From NCBI GenBank assembly GCA_028687435.1, contig JAQUAF010000002.1, positions 148,021 to 212,020 of the forward strand: a DNA stretch of 64,000 nt, read 5' to 3'. A program made the position numbers and the translations under genes. The stretch comes from Verrucomicrobiia bacterium (GTDB lineage: Bacteria > Verrucomicrobiota > Verrucomicrobiia > JABWAM01). Positions 1-8,509 of this stretch are shown here, piece by piece; position 1 is the stretch's first letter; each line of letters begins with the position of its first letter. The notes beneath the pieces are model-generated. The model made no database searches, was not told where the DNA came from, and saw only the letters and a program-made list of their open reading frames with translations.

Positions 1-887
1 AAAGCCATCTTTTTCAACCTGCCTGTCAGGAGGGAAATGAATTGCTGGGTTGCCGTTGCCATGACTTTGTTTTCCCTGGAAACAAGCGCGATTTGCGTCT
101 GAAGTTTTTTCTCGTCAAGCTGGCGGCAGTGAAGTTTGAGGCGGGAAGCGGTTTCTTTCACCAACAGGGGGAGGATGGCCACGCCCGCGCCGCTTGCGCA
201 CATTTCCAGAACCGTCAAGGCCTGGTCGCTTGAAAACACAATGTTGGCGGGGCGCCGCATTTGCATGCCCATCCGGCGAAGCCGCTCCTCAAGGGAATTT
301 GGGTCGCGAAAAATGAGCAGAGCCTCCGGCACGACCTGGGCAAAACCCCATCTCCGGTGTTTTTTCAACAGTTGGGGGTCGCGGGAAAACACGCCGTATT
401 TGCAATGCAACAGGGGAGAGACATTTTCCTGGGGGGAAAAATGCTCCAATTGGGTCATCAGGCAGAAATGGACTTCGTTGCGGACCATGAGTTCGGGCAG
501 CAAATAGTTGGGGCGTTCCAGCACGGCGAGGTGCGTTCGCGAATGTTCGCGCAGAAAATCCTTCAAAATCGAGGGCAGAATGGTGGCGGCCAGGAGAGGT
601 TGGACGCCCATGCGGATGATTTGATGGGGTTCGCTTTCGTGAAGATCATGGCGCAATTTTCGCAATTGCTCGAAAATCAAATTGGCCGTTTCCAGCACGT
701 TTTCCCCGGCGGGTGTGAGGCGCACGCCTTTGGGTGTTCTTTTGAACACCCGCCGTCCCAATTCTTCCTCCAGCCGATTGATTTGGATGGACAGGGAGGG
801 CTGGGAAACATGGGCGTGACGGGCCGCCGCCGAATAGCTGCCCTTGCTGGCGACAGCCTGAAAATATCGCAATTGATAAAGTTCCAT
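1..887 (-). CDS. LysR-family transcriptional regulator (3' end cut by window edge)
   Basis: Reading the minus strand from the ATG at 887 gives an open frame of about 295 codons that runs off the left edge. It opens with MELYQLRYFQAVASKGSYS and continues into the LysR-type winged helix-turn-helix (AARHAHVSQPSLSIQINRLE, then LGRRVFKRTPKGVRLTPAG). The rest is a LysR substrate-binding-like domain with the usual late motif around SSDQALTVLEMCASGAGVAI. The family binds DNA as tetramers and responds to a small-molecule co-inducer; OxyR/CysB-like proteins are typical members. The effector cannot be told from sequence. LysR genes often regulate a divergent neighbour, but here the upstream side holds only a CBS-domain scrap. 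The last few residues are missing, so the total length is unknown but near the normal 300. Confidence 0.9.
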   Translation of the reverse strand, partial: MELYQLRYFQAVASKGSYSAAARHAHVSQPSLSIQINRLEEELGRRVFKRTPKGVRLTPAGENVLETANLIFEQLRKLRHDLHESEPHQIIRMGVQPLLAATILPSILKDFLREHSRTHLAVLERPNYLLPELMVRNEVHFCLMTQLEHFSPQENVSPLLHCKYGVFSRDPQLLKKHRRWGFAQVVPEALLIFRDPNSLEERLRRMGMQMRRPANIVFSSDQALTVLEMCASGAGVAILPLLVKETASRLKLHCRQLDEKKLQTQIALVSRENKVMATATQQFISLLTGRLKKMA

Positions 888-1091
888 GTTGTTTGGCGCC
901 GATTGGAGCAGTGAGGCAGGAGGATGTCCGGCCATGAACATCAAACGTCGCAATGGCCCAGTCTTGCACGCCAACGAAAAAGCCGCAAGTTTTTTGCCTC
1001 GGGCGCGCATGGGAGCGGGAAACGAAAAATGGATCTTGTTTTTTTGGGGGGGGTGCGCGGGGTTGGCTGCCGTTGCGTTTCAAACCGCCAT

Positions 1092-1274
1092 CAAACCGTT
1101 TCCCCCCAGCCGCTGCTTGTTTGCCATCCGGAGCAAAGCATCAAGGAAATGGCCCGGAAATTGATCGAAACCCCCACAAGCCTGGTGGCGATCATGGAAC
1201 ATTCCGGGGGGGAGATCAAAGGAATCGTCACCTTGCATGACTTGTTGCGCGCCGAAACATCGCTCTTGGAATAG
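1092..1274 (+). pseudogene. C-terminal CBS-domain fragment (gene remnant)
   Basis: The last 60 or so codons of a plus-strand frame ending at 1274 read like the end of a CBS domain. The visible pieces are HPEQSIKEMARKLIETPTSL, VAIMEHSGGEIKG and IVTLHDLLRAE. CBS domains end in exactly this G-(I/V)-(V/I)-T-x-x-D-L-L pattern and often sit at the C-terminus of ClC chloride channels. Upstream of about 1092 the same frame is low-quality sequence, and no transmembrane part is present. I infer the remains of a ClC-CBS or similar gene whose 5' part was deleted. The remaining parts of 888-1467 show no other gene; a TTGACA-like hexamer lies near 1304, but no convincing -10 goes with it. Confidence 0.5.
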
Positions 1275-1467
1275 GGGTTTCTTTGGCAAAAACGCGCCGG
1301 GGCTTGACAAACAGAGCGCGCCTGCCGCAACATGGTCATGTTGACGCGGCCTCGGGAGAGCGAGGCGGGTGCGTCTCAAAGGGTGCGGCAGAGATGAAAA
1401 GCCGCAGGTTGTTTGAATGGTCGGGCCGCCATTCATCGAATAGCGCCAGGCGCCTTTTCCAAATGAC

Positions 1468-3747
1468 ATGACACAAAAAATTTCCGAGATTAAAAGGGTT
1501 GCTTTTGTGGGAAATTATCTTCCCCGAAAATGCGGGATAGCCACATTCACCTCCGATGTTTGCGGCGCGGTGGTTTCCCAATACAGCCAGACGCATTGCT
1601 TTGTGGTGCCCGTCAATGATATCGAGGGCGGATATGCTTATCCCAAGGAGGTGAGATTTGAGATCGAGGAGCAAAGCCTTTCGTCCTATCAGCGGGCCGC
1701 GGATTTTCTGAACATCAACGATGTGGATGCGGTTTGCGTGCAGCACGAATTTGGCATTTACGGCGGGGCGGCGGGAGGGCATCTTCTGGCGCTTTTGCGC
1801 GATCTCAAGGCGCCGATCGTCACCACGTTGCACACCGTTTTGCGCGATCCCACGCGCGACCAGCGCCGGGTGATGGCCGAACTTCTGCGCCTTTCCACGC
1901 GGCTGGTGGCGATGACCCAGACCGGAGAAGGGCTTTTGCGGGAGGTTTACAACGTCCCGGCGGAGAAAATCGACTTGATCCCCCATGGCATACCGGATAT
2001 GCCGTTTGTGGATCCTAATTTCTACAAGGATCTATTCGGCGTCGAGGGCAAACTTGTGTTGCTGACTTTCGGCCTGCTGGCGCCCAACAAGGGGGTGGAA
2101 CACGCCTTGAACGCCATGCCTGAAATTTTAAGGGGATTTTCCAATGTGGTTTATATTATTCTGGGGGCGACCCATCCCAATTTGTTGAAGACGGAAGGGG
2201 AAACTTACCGGCTCAGATTGGAACGGCTGGCCAAAAAAAATAAAATTCAAAAAAATGTCATTTTCTACAATCAATTTGTCGAATTGGAGGAACTGAAGGA
2301 ATTCATTGGCGCAGCTGATATTTACCTGACTCCTTATCTTAACGAGGCGCAGATCACCTCGGGCACGCTGGCCTATGCCTTTGGGGCGGGCAAGGCGGTG
2401 GTTTCAACGCCTTATTGGCATGCCGCGGAATTGCTGGCTGAAAACCGGGGGGTGCTTGTTCCGTTTGGGGATGCGCGTGCGATTGCCCGGGAGGTTGTGC
2501 AATTGCTTTCCGACGAGCCCCGGAGGCATGCCATTCGCAAGAATGCGTATAAGATGGGCCGGGAAATGGTTTGGAGCCATGTGGCGCACCTTTACATGCA
2601 GTCTTTCGCCAAGGCCCGTTTGGATCACAATTTTTTGTCGAGGAAGCCTGTCATCATCAAAACATTGGACGAGCGGCAGGGACAATTGCCCGAATTCAAG
2701 CTGGATCATCTTTTTCGCATGAGCGACTCGACGGGCGTGTTTCAGCACGCCGTGTTTACCGTGCCTAATTTTTCGCATGGATATTGTTTGGATGACAATG
2801 CCCGCGCCCTGATCCTGGCCATTCTCTTGAATCAACTGGGGCAGTCGACAGCCCAATTGCAGTCAATGGCCGCCACTTGCGCTGCCTTCATCCATCATGC
2901 CTATGACGCCAAGATGCGGCAATTCCGCAATTTTCTGGGTTTTGAGCGTCGATGGTTGGAAGAGAAGGGGGCCGATGACAGCCATGGACGAGCCTTGTGG
3001 GCCTTGGGCACTTGCGTGGGGCGTTTTCCTAACAGCGGTTTTCAAACCCTTGCCGGCCAGCTTTTTGCCAAGGCGCTTCCCAGGATATTGGAGTTGTCCA
3101 GTCCCCGGGCTTGGGCCCTGGCTCTGATTGGAATCCACGAGTACTTGCAACGGCTGGGGGGCGACCGCATTGCCACTCAGGCAAGGGAAACCTTGGTTTC
3201 CCGGTTGATGGATTTGCAACAGCGTGTGGCGGCGCCGGATTGGCCATGGTTTGAAGATTCGCTGACCTACAACAACGCCAGATTGCCGCATGCGTTGATT
3301 TTGTCGGGGAAGGCCATGAATCAACCCGCCTGCGTGGAAGCTGGGTTGAAGTCCCTGCGATGGCTGCTTGAAATACAGATATCCAAAAACGGCTGCTTTC
3401 ACCCCGTTGGGTCGAACGGTTTTTATGAGCGCGGCAAGGCCATGGCGCAATTCGACCAACAACCGATAGAGGCTTATTCCTGCCTGTCCGCCTGTCTTGA
3501 GGCATTTCGCGCCACGGCGGACGATTTTTGGTTTGAACAGGCATGGGTTGTCTTTGACTGGTTTTTCGGCCTGAACGATTTGGGGGCGCCCCTTTACGAT
3601 TCCAACACGGGCGGGTGTTGCGATGCCTTGCATGTGGACCGGGTCAACCAGAACCAAGGGGCGGAATCCACCTTGGTTTTCTTGCTGTCGCTTGCCGAGA
3701 TGGCTTTGCAGCAAAACGAAATGGCGGCTCTGAAGAATCCGGCCTGA
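1468..3747 (+). CDS. GT4-family glycosyltransferase with C-terminal helical (alpha/alpha toroid-like) domain
   Basis: This 759-residue protein has two parts. Residues 1 to about 385 are a GT-B glycosyltransferase of family GT4: an N-terminal Rossmann half starting RVAFVGNYLPRKCGIATFT, an HEFGIYGG segment, and a C-terminal nucleotide-sugar half with GLLAPNKGVEHAL and AADIYLTPYLNEAQITSGTL. Residues from about 410 to the end are helix-rich with Trp/Asp-rich loops (YCLDDNARALIL, DDSHGRALWALG, NQNQGAESTLVFLL), the pattern of an (alpha/alpha)6 toroid seen in many carbohydrate enzymes. There is no signal peptide, so it is probably cytoplasmic. The GH130 gene starts 37 bases after its stop, which suggests one unit for making and trimming a mannose-containing product. 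The donor and product are unknown. Start: the ATG at 1468 has no strong Shine-Dalgarno site, but the conserved domain begins only ten residues later. Confidence 0.8.
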   Translation: MTQKISEIKRVAFVGNYLPRKCGIATFTSDVCGAVVSQYSQTHCFVVPVNDIEGGYAYPKEVRFEIEEQSLSSYQRAADFLNINDVDAVCVQHEFGIYGGAAGGHLLALLRDLKAPIVTTLHTVLRDPTRDQRRVMAELLRLSTRLVAMTQTGEGLLREVYNVPAEKIDLIPHGIPDMPFVDPNFYKDLFGVEGKLVLLTFGLLAPNKGVEHALNAMPEILRGFSNVVYIILGATHPNLLKTEGETYRLRLERLAKKNKIQKNVIFYNQFVELEELKEFIGAADIYLTPYLNEAQITSGTLAYAFGAGKAVVSTPYWHAAELLAENRGVLVPFGDARAIAREVVQLLSDEPRRHAIRKNAYKMGREMVWSHVAHLYMQSFAKARLDHNFLSRKPVIIKTLDERQGQLPEFKLDHLFRMSDSTGVFQHAVFTVPNFSHGYCLDDNARALILAILLNQLGQSTAQLQSMAATCAAFIHHAYDAKMRQFRNFLGFERRWLEEKGADDSHGRALWALGTCVGRFPNSGFQTLAGQLFAKALPRILELSSPRAWALALIGIHEYLQRLGGDRIATQARETLVSRLMDLQQRVAAPDWPWFEDSLTYNNARLPHALILSGKAMNQPACVEAGLKSLRWLLEIQISKNGCFHPVGSNGFYERGKAMAQFDQQPIEAYSCLSACLEAFRATADDFWFEQAWVVFDWFFGLNDLGAPLYDSNTGGCCDALHVDRVNQNQGAESTLVFLLSLAEMALQQNEMAALKNPA

Positions 3748-3784
3748 TTTTGTGACGGGTAAAAAGGAAAAAATATTCTCATCC

Positions 3785-5248
3785 ATGAACTCCCTGGAAC
3801 TCTCCGTGCGCCGCACCGGCATGTTTCTCCGTCCGGATTGCTCCCGCGTCCTGCTCCGCCCTTTTTTTCCGGCCAGCCTTGAACGTGCGGAGAGGATCGT
3901 CCGGCGCGTCGTGAATCTGGGGGAGGATGAGGCGGCGGCCTTGTTGGAGCAGGTGATGGGCGAATTTTCCGGGCGGCATGCCAGGATGGAGGTTTTTCTT
4001 CAGCGCCGGCATGCGCAGTTGGAGAGGATTTTGTCTTTGAACCTTTCCTTGTCCTCCGCAAAGAGGTTCTTGGTGGCCGCTTATTTCACCCAGGAATATT
4101 CGCTGGAATCGGCGGCCTTGTTCAATCCGTCCATCATGCCCCATCCGGATCAATCCAGTCTGTCTCCCGGCGCATTGCGTTTCATTCTCAGCCTGCGCGC
4201 CACGGGGGAGGGGCATATTTCCTCCCTGACGTTTCGCAGCGGGGTGATTGACGCCGATGGAGGAGTGCGATGCGATGTTCCGGCCCGTTTTGTGTCCGAG
4301 CCGGCGGTGATTCCCAATTCCTCCTACAATAAGGAATTGTTCGGACGGAAACTCAGTGAAGTTGGACTGGACAATGAATTGAGCCGGGGGATACTGCTTT
4401 GCCTGCCGGATTTTTTCTCAATGCGGGAACTGGAAGACCGTCTTTCAATGGCGTTTGAAGAAACGGCTGGCGCCGCGCCATCTGAAAATGAGCACATTTT
4501 GAGGGGCATCCGAATGCTTGCCCAATCCAATTTCGAGGTGGAATTCGAGGCCGGCGGCGATCTTTCCGAACGCGCCATTTTTCCCGTTTCCCCATCTCAA
4601 ATCAACGGAATCGAAGACGCCCGTTTTGTCTGTTTCGATGACGATGACGGCAAAAGATACTATGCCACTTATACCGCCTTCGACGGCAAGATGGCTCTTT
4701 CCCAGATGTTGGAAACCCATGATTTTTTGCATTTCAAATTCAATACGTTGAATGGGATGGCGGTGCAGAACAAGGGAATGGCCCTGTTTCCCAAAAAAAT
4801 CAACGGCTGTCATGCCATGCTTTCCCGGCAGGACAATGAAAATATTTTTCTCATGTTCTCCGACAACATCCATTTCTGGCATTCCGCCGAGGTGATTTTG
4901 AGGCCGAAACATTCATGGGAATTTGTTCAACTGGGAAATTGCGGATCGCCGATTGAAACCGAACACGGTTGGTTGGTTTTGATTCACGGAGTCGGTCCCA
5001 TGCGCAAGTATTGCCTTGGCGCTTTTTTGCTTGATCTGCATGATCCCCGCAAAGTCATCGGACGGTTGCGGGAGCCATTGCTCAAACCTGATGCATCGGA
5101 ACGGGAGGGGTATGTGCCCAATGTGGTTTACACCTGCGGAGCGCTTGTCCACCGGGGGCTGCTGATCATTCCCTATGCCACGTCGGATCAGGCCTCAACC
5201 TTTGCTTCGATTCCATTGGAGAATATTTTTGAAGCCATGGAATCCTGA
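3785..5248 (+). CDS. GH130-family glycosidase / mannoside phosphorylase
   Basis: This is a GH130 beta-propeller protein of about 487 residues. The family's signature is visible as QINGIEDARFV, whose Asp is the expected catalytic acid. Other family-like pieces are GHISSLTFRSGV, NGCHAMLSRQDNENIFLMFS and the late EREGYVPNVVYTCGA. GH130 enzymes are mannoside phosphorylases or beta-mannosidases acting on beta-1,2- or beta-1,4-mannosides. The roughly 150-residue N-terminal extension marks the long subgroup. The frame also allows a GTG start at 3752; I prefer the ATG at 3785 because AAGGA lies ahead of it and nothing fits the GTG. It follows the GT4 gene directly, so it probably acts on the same glycan. 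Substrate linkage and phosphorolysis versus hydrolysis cannot be read here. Confidence 0.82.
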   Translation: MNSLELSVRRTGMFLRPDCSRVLLRPFFPASLERAERIVRRVVNLGEDEAAALLEQVMGEFSGRHARMEVFLQRRHAQLERILSLNLSLSSAKRFLVAAYFTQEYSLESAALFNPSIMPHPDQSSLSPGALRFILSLRATGEGHISSLTFRSGVIDADGGVRCDVPARFVSEPAVIPNSSYNKELFGRKLSEVGLDNELSRGILLCLPDFFSMRELEDRLSMAFEETAGAAPSENEHILRGIRMLAQSNFEVEFEAGGDLSERAIFPVSPSQINGIEDARFVCFDDDDGKRYYATYTAFDGKMALSQMLETHDFLHFKFNTLNGMAVQNKGMALFPKKINGCHAMLSRQDNENIFLMFSDNIHFWHSAEVILRPKHSWEFVQLGNCGSPIETEHGWLVLIHGVGPMRKYCLGAFLLDLHDPRKVIGRLREPLLKPDASEREGYVPNVVYTCGALVHRGLLIIPYATSDQASTFASIPLENIFEAMES

Positions 5249-5314
5249 AATGCGAGCGGGGAAAGGCGGGATCCCGGACGCGCTTGGAACGGTTGTGGCG
5301 GTTGTTTTGGATGA

Positions 5315-6598
5315 TTATGATTTGGAGACGAAATCCTGGTAGAGGGGAAGAAGATTGGCGGGAAGGCTGACGGTCAGCAGGACGGAGTCGTTCTGGTAAC
5401 GGGTGTCGTGGATGGTGGCGTGGCGGTGGAGTTCGGAAACCAGGTCGTAGCGCTTTTGGGGGATTGCCAGCCGCAGCCGGTGGTTTGTGCGGGAGGCAAG
5501 GTCGTGCAGATGTTCCTTCAGCCGGGTGACGCCATCCCCGGTGAGGGCTGAAATGAAAAGGGCGTCTGGAAACTGGCGGGACAGGGAGGCGAGAATGGTT
5601 TTGTCCGGTTGCCGGTCGATTTTGTTGAAGACCAGGAAAACATGCTTCATGTCGGCGCCCAATTCCTCCAGCACATTCATGGTGGTCCGGTGAAAATCGA
5701 GCACGGAGGGATTGCTGGCGTCCAGCACGTGGATGAGAAAATCGGCCAGCACGGATTCCTCGAGGGTGGCTTTGAAGGATTCGACCAGGCGATGGGGGAG
5801 CTGGCGGACGAATCCAACGGTGTCGGTGATCAGGATGCCGCACCCGGGGGCAATCTGCGCATGACGGGTGGTGGTGTCGAGCGTGGCAAAGAGCTTGTCC
5901 TCAACCAGGACTTTTTCGCTGGTCAGATGGTTGAAAAGGGTGGATTTGCCGGCGTTGGTGTAACCGACAATGGCGGCATGGGGAATGGAGAAACGCCGCC
6001 GCAGTTTTCGCCGGGTGGCGCGCCGCTGGCGGATCCGGGTCAGCTCGATTTTGAGCCGGTCGATTCGCCGCCGCACAATGCGGCGGTCCACTTCCAGCTG
6101 GGTTTCCCCGGCGCCGGTCATGCCGAAGCCGCTGCCGGCTTGCCGGCTGAAGTGAGCCCATGCGCGGGTCAGCCGCGGCAGGGAATACTCCATGCAGGCC
6201 AGTTCGATCTGGAGCCGCGCTTCCTGGGTGCGGGCGCGGCGGGCAAAGATGTCGAGGATGACCTGTTCGCGGTCGATGACAGCCCGGTTTTCCAGCAGTT
6301 TTTCCCAGTTGCGTTGCTGGGCCGGGGTGATTTCCTGGTCAAAAATGACCACATCCACCTTGAGATCCCGGGCCAATCCGGCGATTTCCTCCGCCTTGCC
6401 TTTGCCCATGAGATACCGGCTTTGCGGCGAGGGGATGTTGACCATCTGTTTTGACGCGACGACAATGCCCAAGGTGTCAACCAGGTCTTGCAGTTCATCC
6501 AGCAGGCTTGCGGCCTCCCTGCCGGATTCCCGCTGCCAGCAGACGCTGACAAGCAGGGCATGCCGGATGGGGCGGGTGGTGGATTTCAGTTCGAACAC
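5315..6598 (-). CDS. hflX: GTPase HflX
   Basis: This 427-residue protein has the full HflX layout. The N-terminal HflX domain carries SRYLMGKGKAEEI, then a helical linker with GMTGAGETQLEVDRR (about 160-173), then the G domain: GYTNAGKS at 212-219, DTVGF at 259-263 and NKID at 325-328. A short C-terminal domain follows. HflX binds the 50S subunit and splits stalled or hibernating ribosomes in a GTP-dependent manner. Length is normal for the family. It lies 7 bases after the DUF4159 gene on the same strand, so it may be the last gene of the ExbB/ExbD cluster's transcript. It faces the GH130 gene convergently; I saw no clear terminator in the 66-base gap. Confidence 0.95.
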   Translation of the reverse strand: MFELKSTTRPIRHALLVSVCWQRESGREAASLLDELQDLVDTLGIVVASKQMVNIPSPQSRYLMGKGKAEEIAGLARDLKVDVVIFDQEITPAQQRNWEKLLENRAVIDREQVILDIFARRARTQEARLQIELACMEYSLPRLTRAWAHFSRQAGSGFGMTGAGETQLEVDRRIVRRRIDRLKIELTRIRQRRATRRKLRRRFSIPHAAIVGYTNAGKSTLFNHLTSEKVLVEDKLFATLDTTTRHAQIAPGCGILITDTVGFVRQLPHRLVESFKATLEESVLADFLIHVLDASNPSVLDFHRTTMNVLEELGADMKHVFLVFNKIDRQPDKTILASLSRQFPDALFISALTGDGVTRLKEHLHDLASRTNHRLRLAIPQKRYDLVSELHRHATIHDTRYQNDSVLLTVSLPANLLPLYQDFVSKS

Positions 6599-6605
6599 AG
6601 CGGGA

Positions 6606-7949
6606 TTAGAGTGATCCGCCGGGCAGGCTCATGAATTTATCCTGGAAGCGGGTCAACAGATAGATGACAATGTTGATGCCGAACTTGTAGGATTCATGGA
6701 TGGTTTTTTCGGTGATATTGCGATAGTAAAACTCATCTTCCCAGTTCCATGTGTATCTTCGCCAATGGGGGCCCCAACGTCCGATCCATTGGTTTCTCTG
6801 GTGGCTGAAATCCGTTTCCACATCAATTTTGTCCTTGTCGGTGAGGGCGGTTTCCCAGAGATCGCTGTAATCATTGATGGTGTAGAACACCGCCACATCG
6901 CCTTCCCCGGCGCCCACCTTGATGACCTCGCATGGTTCCCGGTAAAAGTTCATGCTCACGGGCGGACCGCCTGTGAACATGTAATAGGAGCTGTAAACAG
7001 GATGGTTGTTGCCCACGGGTTCAAAATCGCGGTCGGGAAGGACTTTTTTCATTTCGCGCCGGATGGCCAGATCAAACCGGCTGCGGCGCCCGGGCAGGGA
7101 GCTGTCGATCCATAACAATCCTCCCAACATGAGATATTCGCGAAGGTTTTGAACCTCGGCCTCGTTCAGGACGAAGTCCTGATGGCCGGTGATGAAGATG
7201 AAGGGGGGTTTGACCTTTTCGATCCATTCCCGGCTGGAAATCTGGAGGGATTCCGGACGCAGGTCGGCCTTTACGTTTCCCTTGGTCCACCGTCCGATCT
7301 GGGTCATGAGATTGTTGATGCAATTCTGGTACCACCGATTGTCGGCCACAAAGCCGAAATTGCAGTCCCAATCGCCGCCTTCGTACTTGCCGACATAACA
7401 GGTGAATTTTGCGACGGTGGAACGCCCTTTTCCGGTGGTGCCCCGTTTGCCTCCGGCGCCTTGGATGCCCCCTTGGTGAAAGGCTCGCACTCCCATGAGA
7501 CGGGCGGTTTCGGCCCTGGCGATTTTTTCCTGAATGGCGCCGTCCGACTTGATGTCCACATCGGTGACGATTTGCGGCAGGGCGGTTTCGGGGACGCTGA
7601 AATTGGGATTGACCTTGCTGGTGGCAATGCGGGTCATGGCGCGTTCGGGCGCGCGCGCGGCGGATACGGTGTTTTTGACATCGGTTTCCTTCTGTTGCAC
7701 TTCCTGGGATGGAGGCGGAGGCGGAGGCGGGGCTCCTCCGGGGGGGCCGGCCACGAAAACCTCGCTGTCGCTGGCGAAAAGGCCCTTGGCTTCGATTTTT
7801 TCAAAGATGACCTGGCCTCCCCAGATGGCCAGAAAGATGATATGCAGGAACACCGCCGCGAAAAAGTACTGCGTGTTGATGATCCGCTTTGCGAAGCGTT
7901 TAAGCCTCGCGCGAATGGAACGGTCAAAGAGATCTTCTTCGGTCAGCAT
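6606..7949 (-). CDS. Membrane-anchored DUF4159 protein with TonB-like N-terminus
   Basis: About 447 residues. A short cytoplasmic N-terminus rich in Arg/Lys leads into one transmembrane helix (QYFFAAVFLHIIFLAIWGG), then a Pro-rich stretch (GPPGGAPPPPPPPSQEVQQK) and a long extracytoplasmic part. Its second half matches DUF4159: ADNRWYQNCINNLMTQIG, PPFIFITGHQDFVLNE, LREYLMLGGLLWIDSS, then repeated Trp/Tyr motifs. DUF4159 folds like a class I amidotransferase in prediction and has no established biochemical role. One helix plus a proline-rich linker next to ExbB and ExbD genes is how TonB is built, so I infer that this protein takes energy from the ExbBD motor. Start: the ATG at 7949 has AGGAA seven bases upstream; the longer frame would need a TTG at 7976 inside the exbD gene. 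Confidence 0.8.
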   Translation of the reverse strand: MLTEEDLFDRSIRARLKRFAKRIINTQYFFAAVFLHIIFLAIWGGQVIFEKIEAKGLFASDSEVFVAGPPGGAPPPPPPPSQEVQQKETDVKNTVSAARAPERAMTRIATSKVNPNFSVPETALPQIVTDVDIKSDGAIQEKIARAETARLMGVRAFHQGGIQGAGGKRGTTGKGRSTVAKFTCYVGKYEGGDWDCNFGFVADNRWYQNCINNLMTQIGRWTKGNVKADLRPESLQISSREWIEKVKPPFIFITGHQDFVLNEAEVQNLREYLMLGGLLWIDSSLPGRRSRFDLAIRREMKKVLPDRDFEPVGNNHPVYSSYYMFTGGPPVSMNFYREPCEVIKVGAGEGDVAVFYTINDYSDLWETALTDKDKIDVETDFSHQRNQWIGRWGPHWRRYTWNWEDEFYYRNITEKTIHESYKFGINIVIYLLTRFQDKFMSLPGGSL

Positions 7950-7959
7950 GGCAAAATTC

Positions 7960-8391
7960 CTAGGATGATCCTCCAAAGGAGATGTTTTGAACGCCGGCGG
8001 CGGAGCAGGCGTTCAGGACATCGATGACCCGGGCGTGTAGAACGTCGGGTTGCGGCACAATGACCACGGGGGTTTTGTCGCCAAACAGATTGATTTGCTC
8101 CTTGAGCTTGGAACGCAGGGCTTCGAGTTTGTTGTCGTTGGGCGTGCCGACGGGGTCGCTGTTGACGCTTACCGATCCATCCACGTCGATGGCCACCATT
8201 TGTTCCACCTTCTGGGTTGCATCTGAACTTTTGACTCCGCCCGCGCCGGGCAGCTGAATGCTCAATTCGTTTTCCACCTGTTTCAATGCCACGGTGGACA
8301 TGAAAAAGACCAGAAGAGTCAGGATCAGATCGATCATTGGAGCGATCTGAAATCCCATGTCTCCATCCGCATTGCCGCCTCCGCCTGCCAT
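7960..8391 (-). CDS. ExbD/TolR-type biopolymer transport protein (copy 1)
   Basis: A 143-residue ExbD/TolR protein. It begins with a short Gly-rich N-terminus and FQIAPMIDLILTLLVFFMST, the single transmembrane helix whose conserved Asp is the proton-carrying residue of the family. The periplasmic domain ends VIVPQPDVLHARVIDVLNAC, a normal ExbD C-terminus. AGGATATCT just before the ATG gives a good ribosome site. It lies between the VCBS gene and the DUF4159 gene on the same strand. A second, different ExbD lies at 10372-10848, so the cluster may use a heteromeric ExbD pair with one ExbB. Confidence 0.9.
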   Translation of the reverse strand: MAGGGGNADGDMGFQIAPMIDLILTLLVFFMSTVALKQVENELSIQLPGAGGVKSSDATQKVEQMVAIDVDGSVSVNSDPVGTPNDNKLEALRSKLKEQINLFGDKTPVVIVPQPDVLHARVIDVLNACSAAGVQNISFGGSS

Positions 8392-8509
8392 AGATATCCT
8401 GGTGAGATTATTGAGTGATGTTGATTGTTGATGTAAACCGCGCTTTTATTTTAGCTCTGTCCGCATGTTTTGTCGAAGGGAAAAAGGGGGGCGTCGAGGG
8501 GTTGTGGGG

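Noticed and set aside
1..900. Plus-strand open frames at 42-914
   Set aside because: They are antisense to an unambiguous LysR gene on the minus strand.
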